DNA of 64,000 nucleotides, taken from assembly GCF_001905465.1 (NCBI RefSeq), contig NZ_LISX01000002.1, forward strand, positions 1-64,000. Direction: 5' to 3'. Shown here one piece after another: positions 55,252-63,105 of the stretch (its first letter is position 1; the number at the start of each line of letters is the position of its first letter). Below the pieces are notes generated by a model, which was not told the DNA's origin, made no database searches, and saw only the letters and a list, made by a program, of their open reading frames with translations. The position numbers and the translations under genes were made by a program. The stretch is from Kitasatospora sp. CB01950. GTDB taxonomy: Bacteria > Actinomycetota > Actinomycetes > Streptomycetales > Streptomycetaceae.

Positions 55252-56147
55252 GTCTCGCGCCGCGCGTGGTGCTGGTCCACCGCCGCACCGAGTACCAGGA
55301 GTTGATCGCGCACCACGGCACGCACGGCCAGGCGGAGTTCTTCCTCGCCGGCCGCTACCGTTCGCTCGACGAGGCGGAGCAGCGGCACGACCTGGCGCGG
55401 GCCGCGCTGGCGGAGGTGTCGGCGGCGGTGCCGCTGGACTGGCGGCAGACCCGGGTGGAACGGGCGGACCTGGACCGGTTCCTGTTCGGACCGGAGGACC
55501 TGGTGGTGGTGGTCGGCCAGGACGGGCTGGTCGCCAACACCGCCAAGTACCTGTCGGGGCAGCCGGTGATCGGAATCGACGCGGAGCCGGGCCGCAACCC
55601 GGGCGTGCTGGTGCGCCACCGTCCGGGCCGGGCCGGGCAGTTGCTGCGGGCTGCCGTCGGACCGGGCGCGGAGGGGAGGTTTGAGGCCCGCACCATGGTG
55701 GAGGCGGTGGCGGACGACACCCAGCGGCTGTTGGCGCTGAACGAGATCTACTTCGGGCAGGCCGGTCACCAGACCGCCCGCTACCGGCTGTCCGCGCCCG
55801 GCGGCGCGGCGGAGTCGCAGGCGTCCTCGGGGGTACTGGTCGGCACCGGCACCGGCGCGACGGGGTGGTGCCGTTCGGCGTGGCTGGAGCGGTCGAGCCG
55901 GCTGCCGCTGCCCGGGCCGACGGCGTCACAGCTGTCCTGGTTCGTCCGCGAGGCGTGGCCGTCGCCGGTCACCGGCACCTCCCGGGTCGAGGGTCTGCTG
56001 GGCGCCGAGCAGCAACTCGCCCTCACGGTGGAGTCGGAGCGGCTGGTGGCGTTCGGCGACGGCATCGAGTCCGACGCGCTGTACCTCACCTGGGGCCAGA
56101 CCGTCCGGGTCGGCCCGGCCGCTCAACGCCTCCACCTGCTGACCTGA
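55248..56147 (+). CDS. NAD-kinase-like protein coupled to SPFH
   Basis: The 299-residue protein has the NAD/diacylglycerol kinase-like core. The nucleotide-binding loop appears as [14 protein letters not shown] (GQDG at 90-93 for the usual GGDG), the conserved Asn-Glu pair is in LALNEIYFG (165-166), and TGTGATGW (200-207) matches the TPTGSTAY-type loop. The N-terminal 65 residues are an additional helical part ([20 protein letters not shown]), and the C-terminus ends with [13 protein letters not shown]. It may phosphorylate or sense NAD or a related ligand. ATG overlaps the SPFH stop, so they are translationally coupled. Confidence 0.75.
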   Translation: MSLAPRVVLVHRRTEYQELIAHHGTHGQAEFFLAGRYRSLDEAEQRHDLARAALAEVSAAVPLDWRQTRVERADLDRFLFGPEDLVVVVGQDGLVANTAKYLSGQPVIGIDAEPGRNPGVLVRHRPGRAGQLLRAAVGPGAEGRFEARTMVEAVADDTQRLLALNEIYFGQAGHQTARYRLSAPGGAAESQASSGVLVGTGTGATGWCRSAWLERSSRLPLPGPTASQLSWFVREAWPSPVTGTSRVEGLLGAEQQLALTVESERLVAFGDGIESDALYLTWGQTVRVGPAAQRLHLLT

Positions 56148-56331
56148 ACCGCGCCCACGGAGCCCCGACCCGCCCAACGCCTCCACCCACAGCGCCCCGC
56201 CGGCCCACCCCCACCGCGCAGCGCGCCGCCGCACCACGCACCGCGCCACCGCCGCCGCGCCCGCCGTCCGGGAGCGACCGTCGGCGGGGCGCTGCCTAGG
56301 ATGGAAAGAACGACGGGAAGGAGGTCCTGCC

Positions 56332-56562
56332 ATGGCCCGACGATTCGCTCTCACCTTCCCCGGCGAGACCGGGGGCCACGCGAAGCAGGACGTGGTGGTG
56401 GTCGAGGCGACCGGCACCCGGGGCCCCGGCGGGCACCCGGTGTACGCGGATGCGTCCGGCATCGTGCAGGCCGAGATCAGTGACGCCGGCGAGGTCCGGA
56501 TGATGGCCAGCGGCGGCCACCAGACGCCCCGGACGCCGATGCACGCCGAGCCGCTGCCCTGA
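56332..56562 (+). CDS. DUF6296-like small protein
   Basis: The 76-residue protein reads FALTFPGETGGHAKQDVVVV and GHPVYADASGIVQAEISDAG, ending RMMASGGHQTP. This matches the DUF6296 family of Streptomycetaceae from memory. GAAGGAGG lies 7 bp before the ATG. Predicted all-beta soluble domain, function unknown. It precedes the 56587 inverted repeat. Confidence 0.75.
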   Translation: MARRFALTFPGETGGHAKQDVVVVEATGTRGPGGHPVYADASGIVQAEISDAGEVRMMASGGHQTPRTPMHAEPLP

Positions 56563-56586
56563 CCCCGGGCGTTCTCCTCCACCAAT

Positions 56587-56626
56587 GGGAAAGCGCTTAC
56601 CGACTGCCTCCGGTAAGCGCTTTCCC
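56587..56626. terminator. 16-bp inverted repeat containing two LacI-type palindromes
   Basis: GGGAAAGCGCTTACCG (56587-56602) pairs exactly with CGGTAAGCGCTTTCCC (56611-56626) around an 8-base loop. Each arm also contains a GGAAAGCGCTTACC or GGTAAGCGCTTTCC operator-like palindrome. Located between a rightward and a leftward gene, it can serve as a bidirectional terminator, and possibly as a regulator-binding pair. Confidence 0.7.
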
Positions 56627-56659
56627 GCTACGCCCTGTCAATCGGACCTACATACCACG

Positions 56660-57643
56660 TCACCAGCGCGGGTGAACCTGCGCCCGCAGCTTCCGGTCGT
56701 ACAGGTCCCGCACGGCGGCGAGGGTCTGCGGCGGGAGCGGCGACAGCGCGGCCGTCTCGGCGTTGGCCCGGGCCTGCTCGGGGTTGCGGGCGCCGGGGAT
56801 GACGGTGGTGACGCCGGGCTGCTGGACGATCCAGCGCAGCGCGGTCTGCGCGGAGGTGGCACCGGGCGGGGCGAGGCGGGCGAATTCGTCGGCGGCCTCG
56901 ATGCCGGTCTCGAAGTCGACGCCGGAGAAGGTCTCGCCCTGGTCGAAGGCGGAGCCGTCCCGGTTGTAGGTGCGATGGTCGTCCGTGCCGAACAGGGTGT
57001 CCTTGGTGTACTTGCCGGACAGCAGGCCGGACGCCAGCGGCACGCGGGCGATGATGCCGACGCCGGCCTTCTCGGCGGCGGGCAGCACCTCGTCCAGCGG
57101 CTTCAGCCGGAACGGGTTGAGGATGATCTGGACGCTGGCGACGCCGGGCCGGGCGATCGCGGTCAGCGCCTCGGCGCAGGTCTCCACGCTGACGCCGTAC
57201 GCGGCGGTGCGGCCTTCCTCAACCAGGGTGTCGAGCGCGTCGAACACCTCGTCGCTGGAGTACACCGGAGTGGGCGGGCAGTGCAGCTGCACCAGGTCGA
57301 GCCGGTCCACGCCCAGGTTGCGGCGCGAACGGTCGGTCCACTCGCGGAAGTTGGCGAGGGTGTAGTTCTCCGGCAGCTGCGGCAGCCGGCGCCCGAGCTT
57401 GGTGGCGACCGTCAGGCCTTCGTTCTGGCGGGACTTCAGGAAACGGCCGATCAACTGCTCGCTACGGCCGTCCCCGTAGACATCGGCGGTGTCGAAGAAC
57501 GTCACCCCGGCGTCGGCGGCCGCGTCCAGCACCGCCAGTGCGTCGTCCTCCAGCACGACGCCCCAGTCGGCACCCAGCTGCCACGTCCCGAGACCTACCA
57601 CCGACACCGGACGCCCGGTCCGGCCAAGTACACGCTGTTCCAT
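56660..57643 (-). CDS. Aldo/keto reductase
   Basis: The 327-residue TIM-barrel oxidoreductase begins EQRVLGRTGRPVSVVGLGTW. Catalytic Asp/Tyr are in TFFDTADVYGDGRSE (near 48), the Lys in VATKLGRR, and the His in LDLVQLHCPP near 115. NPFRLKPLDEVLPAAEKAGV and VIPGARNPEQARANAE close the cofactor-binding fold. ATG 57643 starts at the normal family position, while the upstream in-frame extension is not conserved. A second AKR lies at 8455, of a different subgroup. Confidence 0.92.
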   Translation of the reverse strand: MEQRVLGRTGRPVSVVGLGTWQLGADWGVVLEDDALAVLDAAADAGVTFFDTADVYGDGRSEQLIGRFLKSRQNEGLTVATKLGRRLPQLPENYTLANFREWTDRSRRNLGVDRLDLVQLHCPPTPVYSSDEVFDALDTLVEEGRTAAYGVSVETCAEALTAIARPGVASVQIILNPFRLKPLDEVLPAAEKAGVGIIARVPLASGLLSGKYTKDTLFGTDDHRTYNRDGSAFDQGETFSGVDFETGIEAADEFARLAPPGATSAQTALRWIVQQPGVTTVIPGARNPEQARANAETAALSPLPPQTLAAVRDLYDRKLRAQVHPRW

Positions 57644-57767
57644 GCGCCGAGCCTGCCACACCGCCCGCCACCGCCCAACCCCCGACACTCCCCCACCCGG
57701 CCCCCGGCCCCGGCTCGGCCCCAGCCCGACCCCGGCGCACCCGCATGACGGGCGGCGGAAAACACAG

Positions 57768-57798
57768 CAGGGGCCGGATCTCCAGGATCCGGCCCCTG
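57768..57798. terminator. Hairpin terminator downstream of terD-like gene
   Basis: CAGGGGCCGGATC (57768-57780) pairs perfectly with GATCCGGCCCCTG (57786-57798) around 5 bases. It lies 89 bp after the TerD stop in the direction of transcription. Confidence 0.85.
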
Positions 57799-57886
57799 AC
57801 CTGCAACTGACCTGCAACTGGCCCGCGGCACGGCCGCGCAGCCGGCCCGCCCGCCCGCCGATGCGACCGAAGCGCCCCGGCGAACG

Positions 57887-58462
57887 TCAGACGTTCACGC
57901 CGTAGTCCAGCGCGATGCCGCGCAGGCCGGAGGCGTAGCCCTGGCCGATGGCGCGGAACTTCCACTCGGCGCCGTAGCGGTAGAGCTCGCCGAAGACCAT
58001 GGCGGTCTCGGTGGACGCGTCCTCCGACAGGTCGTAGCGGGCGACCTCGCTGCCGTCGGCCTCGTTGACGACCCGGATGAAGGCGTTGCGGACCTGGCCG
58101 AAGCTCTGGCGGCGCTGCTCGGCATCGTAGATCGACACCGGGAAGACGACCTTGGCGACCTGCGGCGGAACGGCCGACAGGTCGACCTTGATCTGCTCGT
58201 CGTCGCCGTCGCCGCCACCGGTGAGGTTGTCGCCGCTGTGTTCGACCGAACCCTCGGGGCTGCGCAGGTTGTTGTAGAAGACGAAGTGCTGGTCACTGAG
58301 AACCCGGCCGGCCTCGTTGCACAGCAGCGCGCTGGCGTCGAGGTCGAAGTCGGCGCCCGTGGTGGCCCGAACGTCCCAGCCGAGGCCGACGATGACGGCG
58401 GTGAGCCCCGGGGCCTCCTTCGTCAGCGAGACGTTTCCGCCCTTGGCGAGCGAGACTCCCAT
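57887..58462 (-). CDS. terD: TerD-family tellurium-resistance/stress protein
   Basis: The 191-residue protein is a classical Ter[23 protein letters not shown] at the N-terminus, [10 protein letters not shown] with the calcium-binding acidic loop, and [36 protein letters not shown] near residue 65-100 as the second calcium site. [13 protein letters not shown] and [13 protein letters not shown] are the other conserved strands. TerD proteins support tellurite, oxidative and envelope stress responses in Streptomyces. AGGAGG precedes the ATG. Confidence 0.96.
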   Translation of the reverse strand: MGVSLAKGGNVSLTKEAPGLTAVIVGLGWDVRATTGADFDLDASALLCNEAGRVLSDQHFVFYNNLRSPEGSVEHSGDNLTGGGDGDDEQIKVDLSAVPPQVAKVVFPVSIYDAEQRRQSFGQVRNAFIRVVNEADGSEVARYDLSEDASTETAMVFGELYRYGAEWKFRAIGQGYASGLRGIALDYGVNV

Positions 58463-58747
58463 GTTGCCCTCCTGTGGTATCCCCGTGCCGGGCCCGGCAG
58501 TTCGGCCCGGCGGCCGGCCCCCGGCCGCTTCCGCAGGCCCGGGCCCCGGATTGAATCTACAGCACTGTAGATCCGGACGGAATCCGCCCGTCACACCCGG
58601 TCCACCCCGATCGCCCCGATCACCCAGATCACCCCGGCCCGCCCCACCCCGGCCACGCGGGCTCTCGGCCCGGCCACGCCGCGCCGGGGCCGCGTTCCGG
58701 CGTCGGCCGCCACCCCGGGCATACCCTTTCCGACGGAGGTGCCCGAG

Positions 58748-59110
58748 ATGAGTGAAGACACGACGATCCCCGGTATCGACCCGGCGGTGCCGCCCAGTGG
58801 CGACGGCTGCGTGGAGTGCCTGGCCGGTGAGGGCCAGGGCTGGTGGTTCCATCTGCGCCGGTGTGCGGCGTGCGGACACATCGGATGCTGCGACTCCTCG
58901 CCGTCCCAGCACGCCAGCGCGCACGCACGCTCGGCCGGCCACCGGTTCCTGACCAGTTTCGAACCGGGTGAGGACTGGTTCTGGAACACCGAGACCGAGC
59001 AGTTCTACGAGGGCCCGCCGCTGGTCGGCCCGTCCGCGCACCCGGTCACCCAGCCCGCTCCCGGGCCGGCCGGCCACGTCCCGATCGACTGGCAGCAGCG
59101 CCTGCGCTGA
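58748..59110 (+). CDS. UBP-type zinc-finger protein
   Basis: The 120-residue protein is built around a UBP zinc finger: [20 protein letters not shown] and [27 protein letters not shown] (residues 20-66), with Cys/His ligands in the usual positions. The remainder, [23 protein letters not shown], is conserved in actinobacterial homologues. Bacteria lack ubiquitin, so the domain probably binds another C-terminal peptide or nucleic acid. The ATG has GGAGGT 8 bp upstream; a GTG at 58739 overlaps that site and is less likely. Followed by a strong hairpin. Confidence 0.92.
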   Translation: MSEDTTIPGIDPAVPPSGDGCVECLAGEGQGWWFHLRRCAACGHIGCCDSSPSQHASAHARSAGHRFLTSFEPGEDWFWNTETEQFYEGPPLVGPSAHPVTQPAPGPAGHVPIDWQQRLR

Positions 59111-59142
59111 CACCCACCACCCCGCAGAGAACAGCTGCAGCG

Positions 59143-59185
59143 ACCGACCGTACCCGGCCCACCACTCGTGCCGGGTACGGTCGGT
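59143..59185. terminator. Hairpin terminator after the UBP gene
   Basis: A 16-bp perfect stem (59143-59158 with 59170-59185), 32 bp past the stop. Confidence 0.85.
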
Positions 59186-59225
59186 TGTGGTGCCGGTCGG
59201 CAGCAGACGCGGAAGGGGCGGGAAC

Positions 59226-59552
59226 GTGGACGCGCAGCAGTGGGAGACGGTGCGGCGGCTGGCGGCGTGGCTGGCCGAGGGCAGCAGTCAACCTCCGGAG
59301 ATGCAACGGGTGTTGCAGTGTCTGAAGATCAGCGAGGAGGCCGGCGAGGTGGCCGAGGCGGTGATCGGCGCGCTCGGCCAGAACCCGCGCAAGGGCTTCT
59401 CGCACACCTGGGACGACGTCGCGGGCGAGCTGTGCGACGTGGTGATCACCGCGATGGTCGCGCTGTACCGGGTGCATCCGGATCCGGCCGCCGCGTTCGA
59501 CGCGCACCTGGCCAAGGTCGCGGCGCGTGCCCTGCCGGAGGCCTCGAGGTAG
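59226..59552 (+). CDS. MazG-like nucleotide pyrophosphohydrolase
   Basis: The 108-residue protein has the all-alpha NTP-PPase fold of the MazG-like group. The metal-binding E-x2-E motif is [20 protein letters not shown] (near residue 38) and the second acidic pair is in [18 protein letters not shown] (near 62). It is single-domain, like MazG-type house-cleaning enzymes. GTG start, 40 bp after the hairpin. Likely hydrolyses non-canonical nucleotides. Confidence 0.9.
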   Translation: MDAQQWETVRRLAAWLAEGSSQPPEMQRVLQCLKISEEAGEVAEAVIGALGQNPRKGFSHTWDDVAGELCDVVITAMVALYRVHPDPAAAFDAHLAKVAARALPEASR

Positions 59553-59556
59553 GACC

Positions 59557-59688
59557 TCAGCGGTGCCCGACGACGAACAGCAGGCCGACGAAGCCTGCGA
59601 ACAGGTGGGTGCCCACGATGTAGATCAGCGCGCGGATCATCATCTGCTTGCGGCGCGCTTTCTCCTCGCGCACGGCGTCGCTGCTCAT
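59557..59688 (-). CDS. DUF6126-like small membrane protein
   Basis: The 43-residue protein has a basic N-terminus (REEKARRKQMM) and one membrane helix, IRALIYIVGTHLFAGFVGLL, ending in HR. It matches my memory of the DUF6126 family found in Streptomyces. The ATG follows AGGAGG-like DNA. Its upstream DNA is the 36-bp-type tandem repeat at 59697-59815. It converges on the MazG-like gene, with 4 bp between stops. Confidence 0.72.
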   Translation of the reverse strand: MSSDAVREEKARRKQMMIRALIYIVGTHLFAGFVGLLFVVGHR

Positions 59689-59696
59689 ACCGGTCC

Positions 59697-59815
59697 TCCT
59701 GTCGCCCCGTCGTCCTGTCGCCCTGCCGGTCGTCCTGTCGCCCCGTCGTCCTGTCGCCCTGCCGGTCGTCCTGTCGCCCTGCCGGTCGGTCGCCCTGCCG
59801 GTCTGCCGTTCGCGA
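59697..59815. repeat. Tandem CCTGTCGCCC(T/C)G repeats
   Basis: Units of about 17-19 bp (GTCCTGTCGCCCCGTC and GTCCTGTCGCCCTGCCG) alternate, giving two nearly identical 36-bp copies plus partial ones. It lies directly upstream of the DUF6126 gene, where it could affect its promoter. Confidence 0.75.
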
Positions 59816-59929
59816 CCTGTCCGGCAACCCATGAAGGGTAGCCCGGCGCGGGCCCGTGGCGGAGATCACGGGGCGCTTGGGGGCACCTACGGTGGCGTAG
59901 GTCACTTCACAAGGTGAACTATCTCCTCC

Positions 59930-60712
59930 ATGGCCGACTACCAGGAGACCCCCTACTTCAGTTCGTACGCCGCGCTCGGTGACAGTTTCACCGAGGGCCT
60001 GAACGACCCCGGACCCGACGGACAGTTCGCCGGCTGGGCCGACCGGCTCGCCGGGATACTGGCCGAGCGCCGACCCGGGCCCGACTTCCGGTACGCCAAC
60101 CTGGCCGTACGCGGCCGCCTGCTGGACCAGATCGTCACCGAGCAGGTCCCGAAGGTCCGCCAACTCCAACCCGAACTGGTCACGTTGTGCGCCGGCGGCA
60201 ACGACATCCTGCGACCGGGCAGCGACCCGGACCTGATCGCCGAGCACTTCGAGGCGGCCGTCCTGGAGCTGCGCGAGCACGCCGGCCAGGTGCTGATCTG
60301 CACCGGCTTCGACACCCGCAACGTACCGGTGCTGCGCCACCTGCGCGGCAAGGTCGCGACCTACAACTCGCACCTGTGGGCGATCGCCGACCGCAACGGG
60401 CTCGCCGTCGCGGACCTGTGGTCGCTGCGCGCGGTGCACGACCGGCGTGCCTGGTCGGACGATCGGCTGCACCTGTCGCCGGAGGGCCACCAGCGGGTGG
60501 CGCTGCTCGCGGGGCGCGCCCTCGGCCTGGCCGAGCTCGACGACCCCGAGGCCGCCTGGCCGCCCGCGCCGGCGACCACCCCGGCCGAGCAGCGCCGGGA
60601 GAACGTCCAGTGGGCGCGCACCTTCCTGCTGCCGTGGGTCGGCCGCCGGCTGCGCGGCGAGTCGTCGGGCGACCACGTCGAGGCGAAGCGCCCGGAGCTG
60701 CTCCCGCTCTGA
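59930..60712 (+). CDS. SGNH/GDSL hydrolase
   Basis: The 260-residue hydrolase has block I YAALGDSFTEGLND (catalytic Ser near residue 19), block III CAGGNDILRPG near 87, and block V DRLHLSPEGHQRVAL near 178 with Asp and His. No signal peptide, so cytoplasmic. After the catalytic domain there is a Pro-rich 60-residue tail. It belongs to a different branch from the SGNH enzyme at 50078, which has a longer C-terminus. An AT-rich GGTGAACTATCTCC region precedes the ATG. Confidence 0.93.
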   Translation: MADYQETPYFSSYAALGDSFTEGLNDPGPDGQFAGWADRLAGILAERRPGPDFRYANLAVRGRLLDQIVTEQVPKVRQLQPELVTLCAGGNDILRPGSDPDLIAEHFEAAVLELREHAGQVLICTGFDTRNVPVLRHLRGKVATYNSHLWAIADRNGLAVADLWSLRAVHDRRAWSDDRLHLSPEGHQRVALLAGRALGLAELDDPEAAWPPAPATTPAEQRRENVQWARTFLLPWVGRRLRGESSGDHVEAKRPELLPL

Positions 60713-60780
60713 CCGGCGCCCCGCGCCGATCGGCATCCCCGTCCGAAACGCACACGCGCCCGGAACGTGTCCGGACACCA

Positions 60781-60819
60781 CTGCGGGCCGCTCCGCCCCC
60801 ACGCGGATGCGGCCCGCAG
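60781..60819. terminator. Bidirectional hairpin between SGNH and Ohr genes
   Basis: CTGCGGGCCGC (60781-60791) pairs with GCGGCCCGCAG (60809-60819). It lies between the two convergent stops. Confidence 0.8.
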
Positions 60820-60845
60820 ACCCCAGGTGAGACCCCTGCCTCGCC

Positions 60846-61256
60846 TTACTCGACGATCAGCTCCACCGGAACGTTCCCGCTGATCGCCTTGGAGTACGGG
60901 CAGACCTGGTGGGCCTGCTCGACCAGCTGCTTGCCGGTCTCGCCGGCCAGCTCGTCCGGCAGCTCCACCCGGATGACGACCGCGAGGGCGAAGCTGGTCT
61001 CGTCCTTGCCGATGGTGACCTCGGCGGTCACCGAGACGTCCGAGACGTCGATCTTCGCCTGGCGGGCGACCAGGCCGAGCGCGCCGGAGAAGCAGGCCGC
61101 GTAGCCGGCCGCGAACAGCTGCTCGGGGTTGGTGCCCACGCCGTCGCCGCCCAGCACCGGCGGCAGGGACAGCTTGAGGTCGAGCTTGCCGTCCGAGCTG
61201 ACGGAGCGTCCGTCGCGGCCGTTCGAGGTGGCAACTGCGGTGTAGAGCGGTTCCAT
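60846..61256 (-). CDS. ohr: Organic hydroperoxide resistance protein Ohr
   Basis: The 136-residue OsmC-fold peroxidase has the two redox cysteines in AACFSGALGLVARQAKID (near residue 55) and AHQVCPYSKAISGNVPVEL (near 119). PEQLFAAGYAACFSGAL is the Ohr signature. It reduces organic hydroperoxides with lipoylated partners as electron donors. It is divergent from a MarR-family OhrR, with the intergenic palindrome at 61394. Confidence 0.96.
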   Translation of the reverse strand: MEPLYTAVATSNGRDGRSVSSDGKLDLKLSLPPVLGGDGVGTNPEQLFAAGYAACFSGALGLVARQAKIDVSDVSVTAEVTIGKDETSFALAVVIRVELPDELAGETGKQLVEQAHQVCPYSKAISGNVPVELIVE

Positions 61257-61393
61257 GGCGAGCTCCCTGTCGTCCTGATCCCAGAAGTCCTGTTGGCGGA
61301 CCGGCGGACCGGCGGACCGGTGCGCCGGCGGTGTGGTCCGCCGGTGCCGTCTCCGGCCTGCCCTGCCCTGCCCTGCCCCAGAAGTAAAGCACC

Positions 61394-61417
61394 CAATTCA
61401 ATTGTGCACAACTAAAT
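61394..61417. promoter_or_regulatory. Probable OhrR box
   Basis: TTGTGCACAA (61402-61411) is a perfect palindrome within AATTCAATTGTGCACAACTAAAT, an AT-rich island in very GC-rich DNA. It lies between the divergent ohr and ohrR genes, where an OhrR dimer is expected to bind. Confidence 0.7.
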
Positions 61418-61451
61418 AGGCCGCGATCGGCTTGCTTGCTACCCTTGGACC

Positions 61452-61967
61452 ATGACCAGGCACGAGCAGAACCGAACCCCGGCGGAGCCCGCCGGGGTTG
61501 ACGCGACGATGGACGACCTGGTGGCTGCGGGCTCGGACATGCTCCTACTCGACCAGCAGCTCTGCTTCTCGCTGAACGCCGCCTCGCGCGCGTTCGGCAG
61601 CATCTACCGGACGGCGTTGAAGGACCTCGGTCTGACGTATCCGCAGTACCTGGTGATGCTGCTGCTCTGGGAGCACGGCGAGCTCCCCGTCAAGCAGCTC
61701 GGCGAGCGCCTGCGCCTGGACTCCGGCACCCTCTCCCCGCTGCTCAAGCGGCTGGAGGCGACGGGGATGGTGACGCGCGAACGCAGCGTGCAGGACGAGC
61801 GCTCGGTGATCGTCTCGCTCACCGAGGCCGGCCGCGACCTGCGCGAGCCCGCCCGCGCCGTCCCCCGACACATCGGTGCCGCGGCCGGACTCCCGCTCTC
61901 CGACCTGCGCACCCTGCGCGAGCTGCTCACCCGGCTCACCGCCAACCTCGACGCGGCCGGGGCCTGA
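61452..61967 (+). CDS. ohrR: OhrR, MarR-family organic-peroxide sensor
   Basis: This 171-residue MarR protein has the OhrR signature LDQQLCFSLNAASRAFGSIY with the reactive N-terminal Cys near residue 38. YPQYLVMLLLWEHGELPVKQLGERL leads to the recognition helix LDSGTLSPLLKRLE, then the wing RSVQDERSVIVSLTEAGRDL. Oxidation of that cysteine would release DNA and induce ohr. The 15-residue N-terminal extension is variable. Confidence 0.94.
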   Translation: MTRHEQNRTPAEPAGVDATMDDLVAAGSDMLLLDQQLCFSLNAASRAFGSIYRTALKDLGLTYPQYLVMLLLWEHGELPVKQLGERLRLDSGTLSPLLKRLEATGMVTRERSVQDERSVIVSLTEAGRDLREPARAVPRHIGAAAGLPLSDLRTLRELLTRLTANLDAAGA

Positions 61968-62020
61968 ACAGCACACCAGCCGGGGCCCGAACGACGCGAC
62001 GGCCGGGCCCGGACGACGCA

Positions 62021-62061
62021 GCGGCCGGGGCCCGGCGCAGACGACGCCAGGCCCCGGCCGC
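62021..62061. terminator. Hairpin between convergent ohrR and amidase genes
   Basis: GCGGCCGGGGCC (62021-62032) pairs with GGCCCCGGCCGC (62050-62061). It stands between the ohrR stop at 61967 and the amidase stop at 62086. Confidence 0.75.
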
Positions 62062-62085
62062 CGCGAGGATCAGCTGATCAGCAGA

Positions 62086-63105
62086 TCACCGGTGCCGCAG
62101 GTACGCCGCCGCCGTCGCGCGCAGCCGCTCGTGCAGGCCGTCGTACGCGCGGGCCCGGCCGAGGACGGACTTCGGCAGCTTGGCGACCATCGTGTAGTTG
62201 GTGTCGCAGACGTTCGCGGCGGGCGCCAGCCCGGCCTGGCTGACCAGCTGGTACGCGTCGAGCTGGTCCAGGCCGAGGAGTTCGCCGGTCCAGCCGACCA
62301 GGTCGTGCTGGCTGATCCGGAACGCGTCCTCCAGCGGGCGGGCGGAGCCGGTGCTGATCAGGTAGTCGTCGTTCTCCAGCCGGGGCCAGGCCGGTCCGCC
62401 GCCCTTGATCAGGTCGACGATCACGGTGGTGCGCATGGCCGCCTCGACGGCGGTGCCGCAGACCTCGCCCTCGCCCTGGCGGGCGTGGCCGTCGCCGATG
62501 GCCAGCAGGCCGCCGTCGACGTTGACCCCGAAGTAGGCGGTGGTGCCGGCCCGCATCTCGGGGGTGTCCAGGTTGCCGCCGTGCGCGCCGGGCGTGATCG
62601 AGGCCAGCACCTCGCCGGCGGCGGGGGCGACGCCGACGGTGCCGTGCATCGGGTCCAGCGGCAGCGCGACGGTGAAGTCGCCGGTGCGGGCCCGGAAGTG
62701 GCACAGGCCCGCGGCGACGTCCAGGTCGTAGATCCAGACGCGTTCCTCCAGCGCGGGGTGCAGCATCGCGGTCTGGTGGGTGGCGGTCAGCGCGCCGAAG
62801 TGCGGGAAGGTGCTGGAGATGCCGTGGTCGCGGGCGGGGGTGATCTCGACGAAGTGCACCGCGAGGACGTCCCCGGGCTCGGCGCCGGCGACGGCGATCG
62901 GGCCGGTGACGGGGTTGAGGTACGGGAAGACGCAGACCTGGCTGGGCAGGTCGCCGGTGCCGCGCACCTTGCCGCCGAAGCAGTCCTCGGTGGTCAACTC
63001 GACGATGCTGCCGGGCTGGACGGTCGTCAGCGGGGCGCGTCCGCCGAAGGTGTAGGCCCAGTCCTCCGGTGCGGGGGACAGCTGGACGATCTCGGGCAGG
63101 GTCAC
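62086..63105 (-). CDS. Acetamidase/formamidase family protein
   Basis: The 339-residue protein is of the FmdA_AmdA family, hydrolysing formamide or acetamide to the acid and ammonia. Signatures include GDVLAVHFVEITPARDHGIS near 95, HGTVGVAPAAGEVLASITPGAHGGNLDTPEMRAG near 170, GDGHARQGEGEVCGTAVEAAM near 220, and NYTMVAKLPKSVL near 310. GTG start overlaps the permease stop by 4 bp, so the amidase is translated with its likely transporter. Confidence 0.94.
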   Translation of the reverse strand: MTLPEIVQLSPAPEDWAYTFGGRAPLTTVQPGSIVELTTEDCFGGKVRGTGDLPSQVCVFPYLNPVTGPIAVAGAEPGDVLAVHFVEITPARDHGISSTFPHFGALTATHQTAMLHPALEERVWIYDLDVAAGLCHFRARTGDFTVALPLDPMHGTVGVAPAAGEVLASITPGAHGGNLDTPEMRAGTTAYFGVNVDGGLLAIGDGHARQGEGEVCGTAVEAAMRTTVIVDLIKGGGPAWPRLENDDYLISTGSARPLEDAFRISQHDLVGWTGELLGLDQLDAYQLVSQAGLAPAANVCDTNYTMVAKLPKSVLGRARAYDGLHERLRATAAAYLRHR

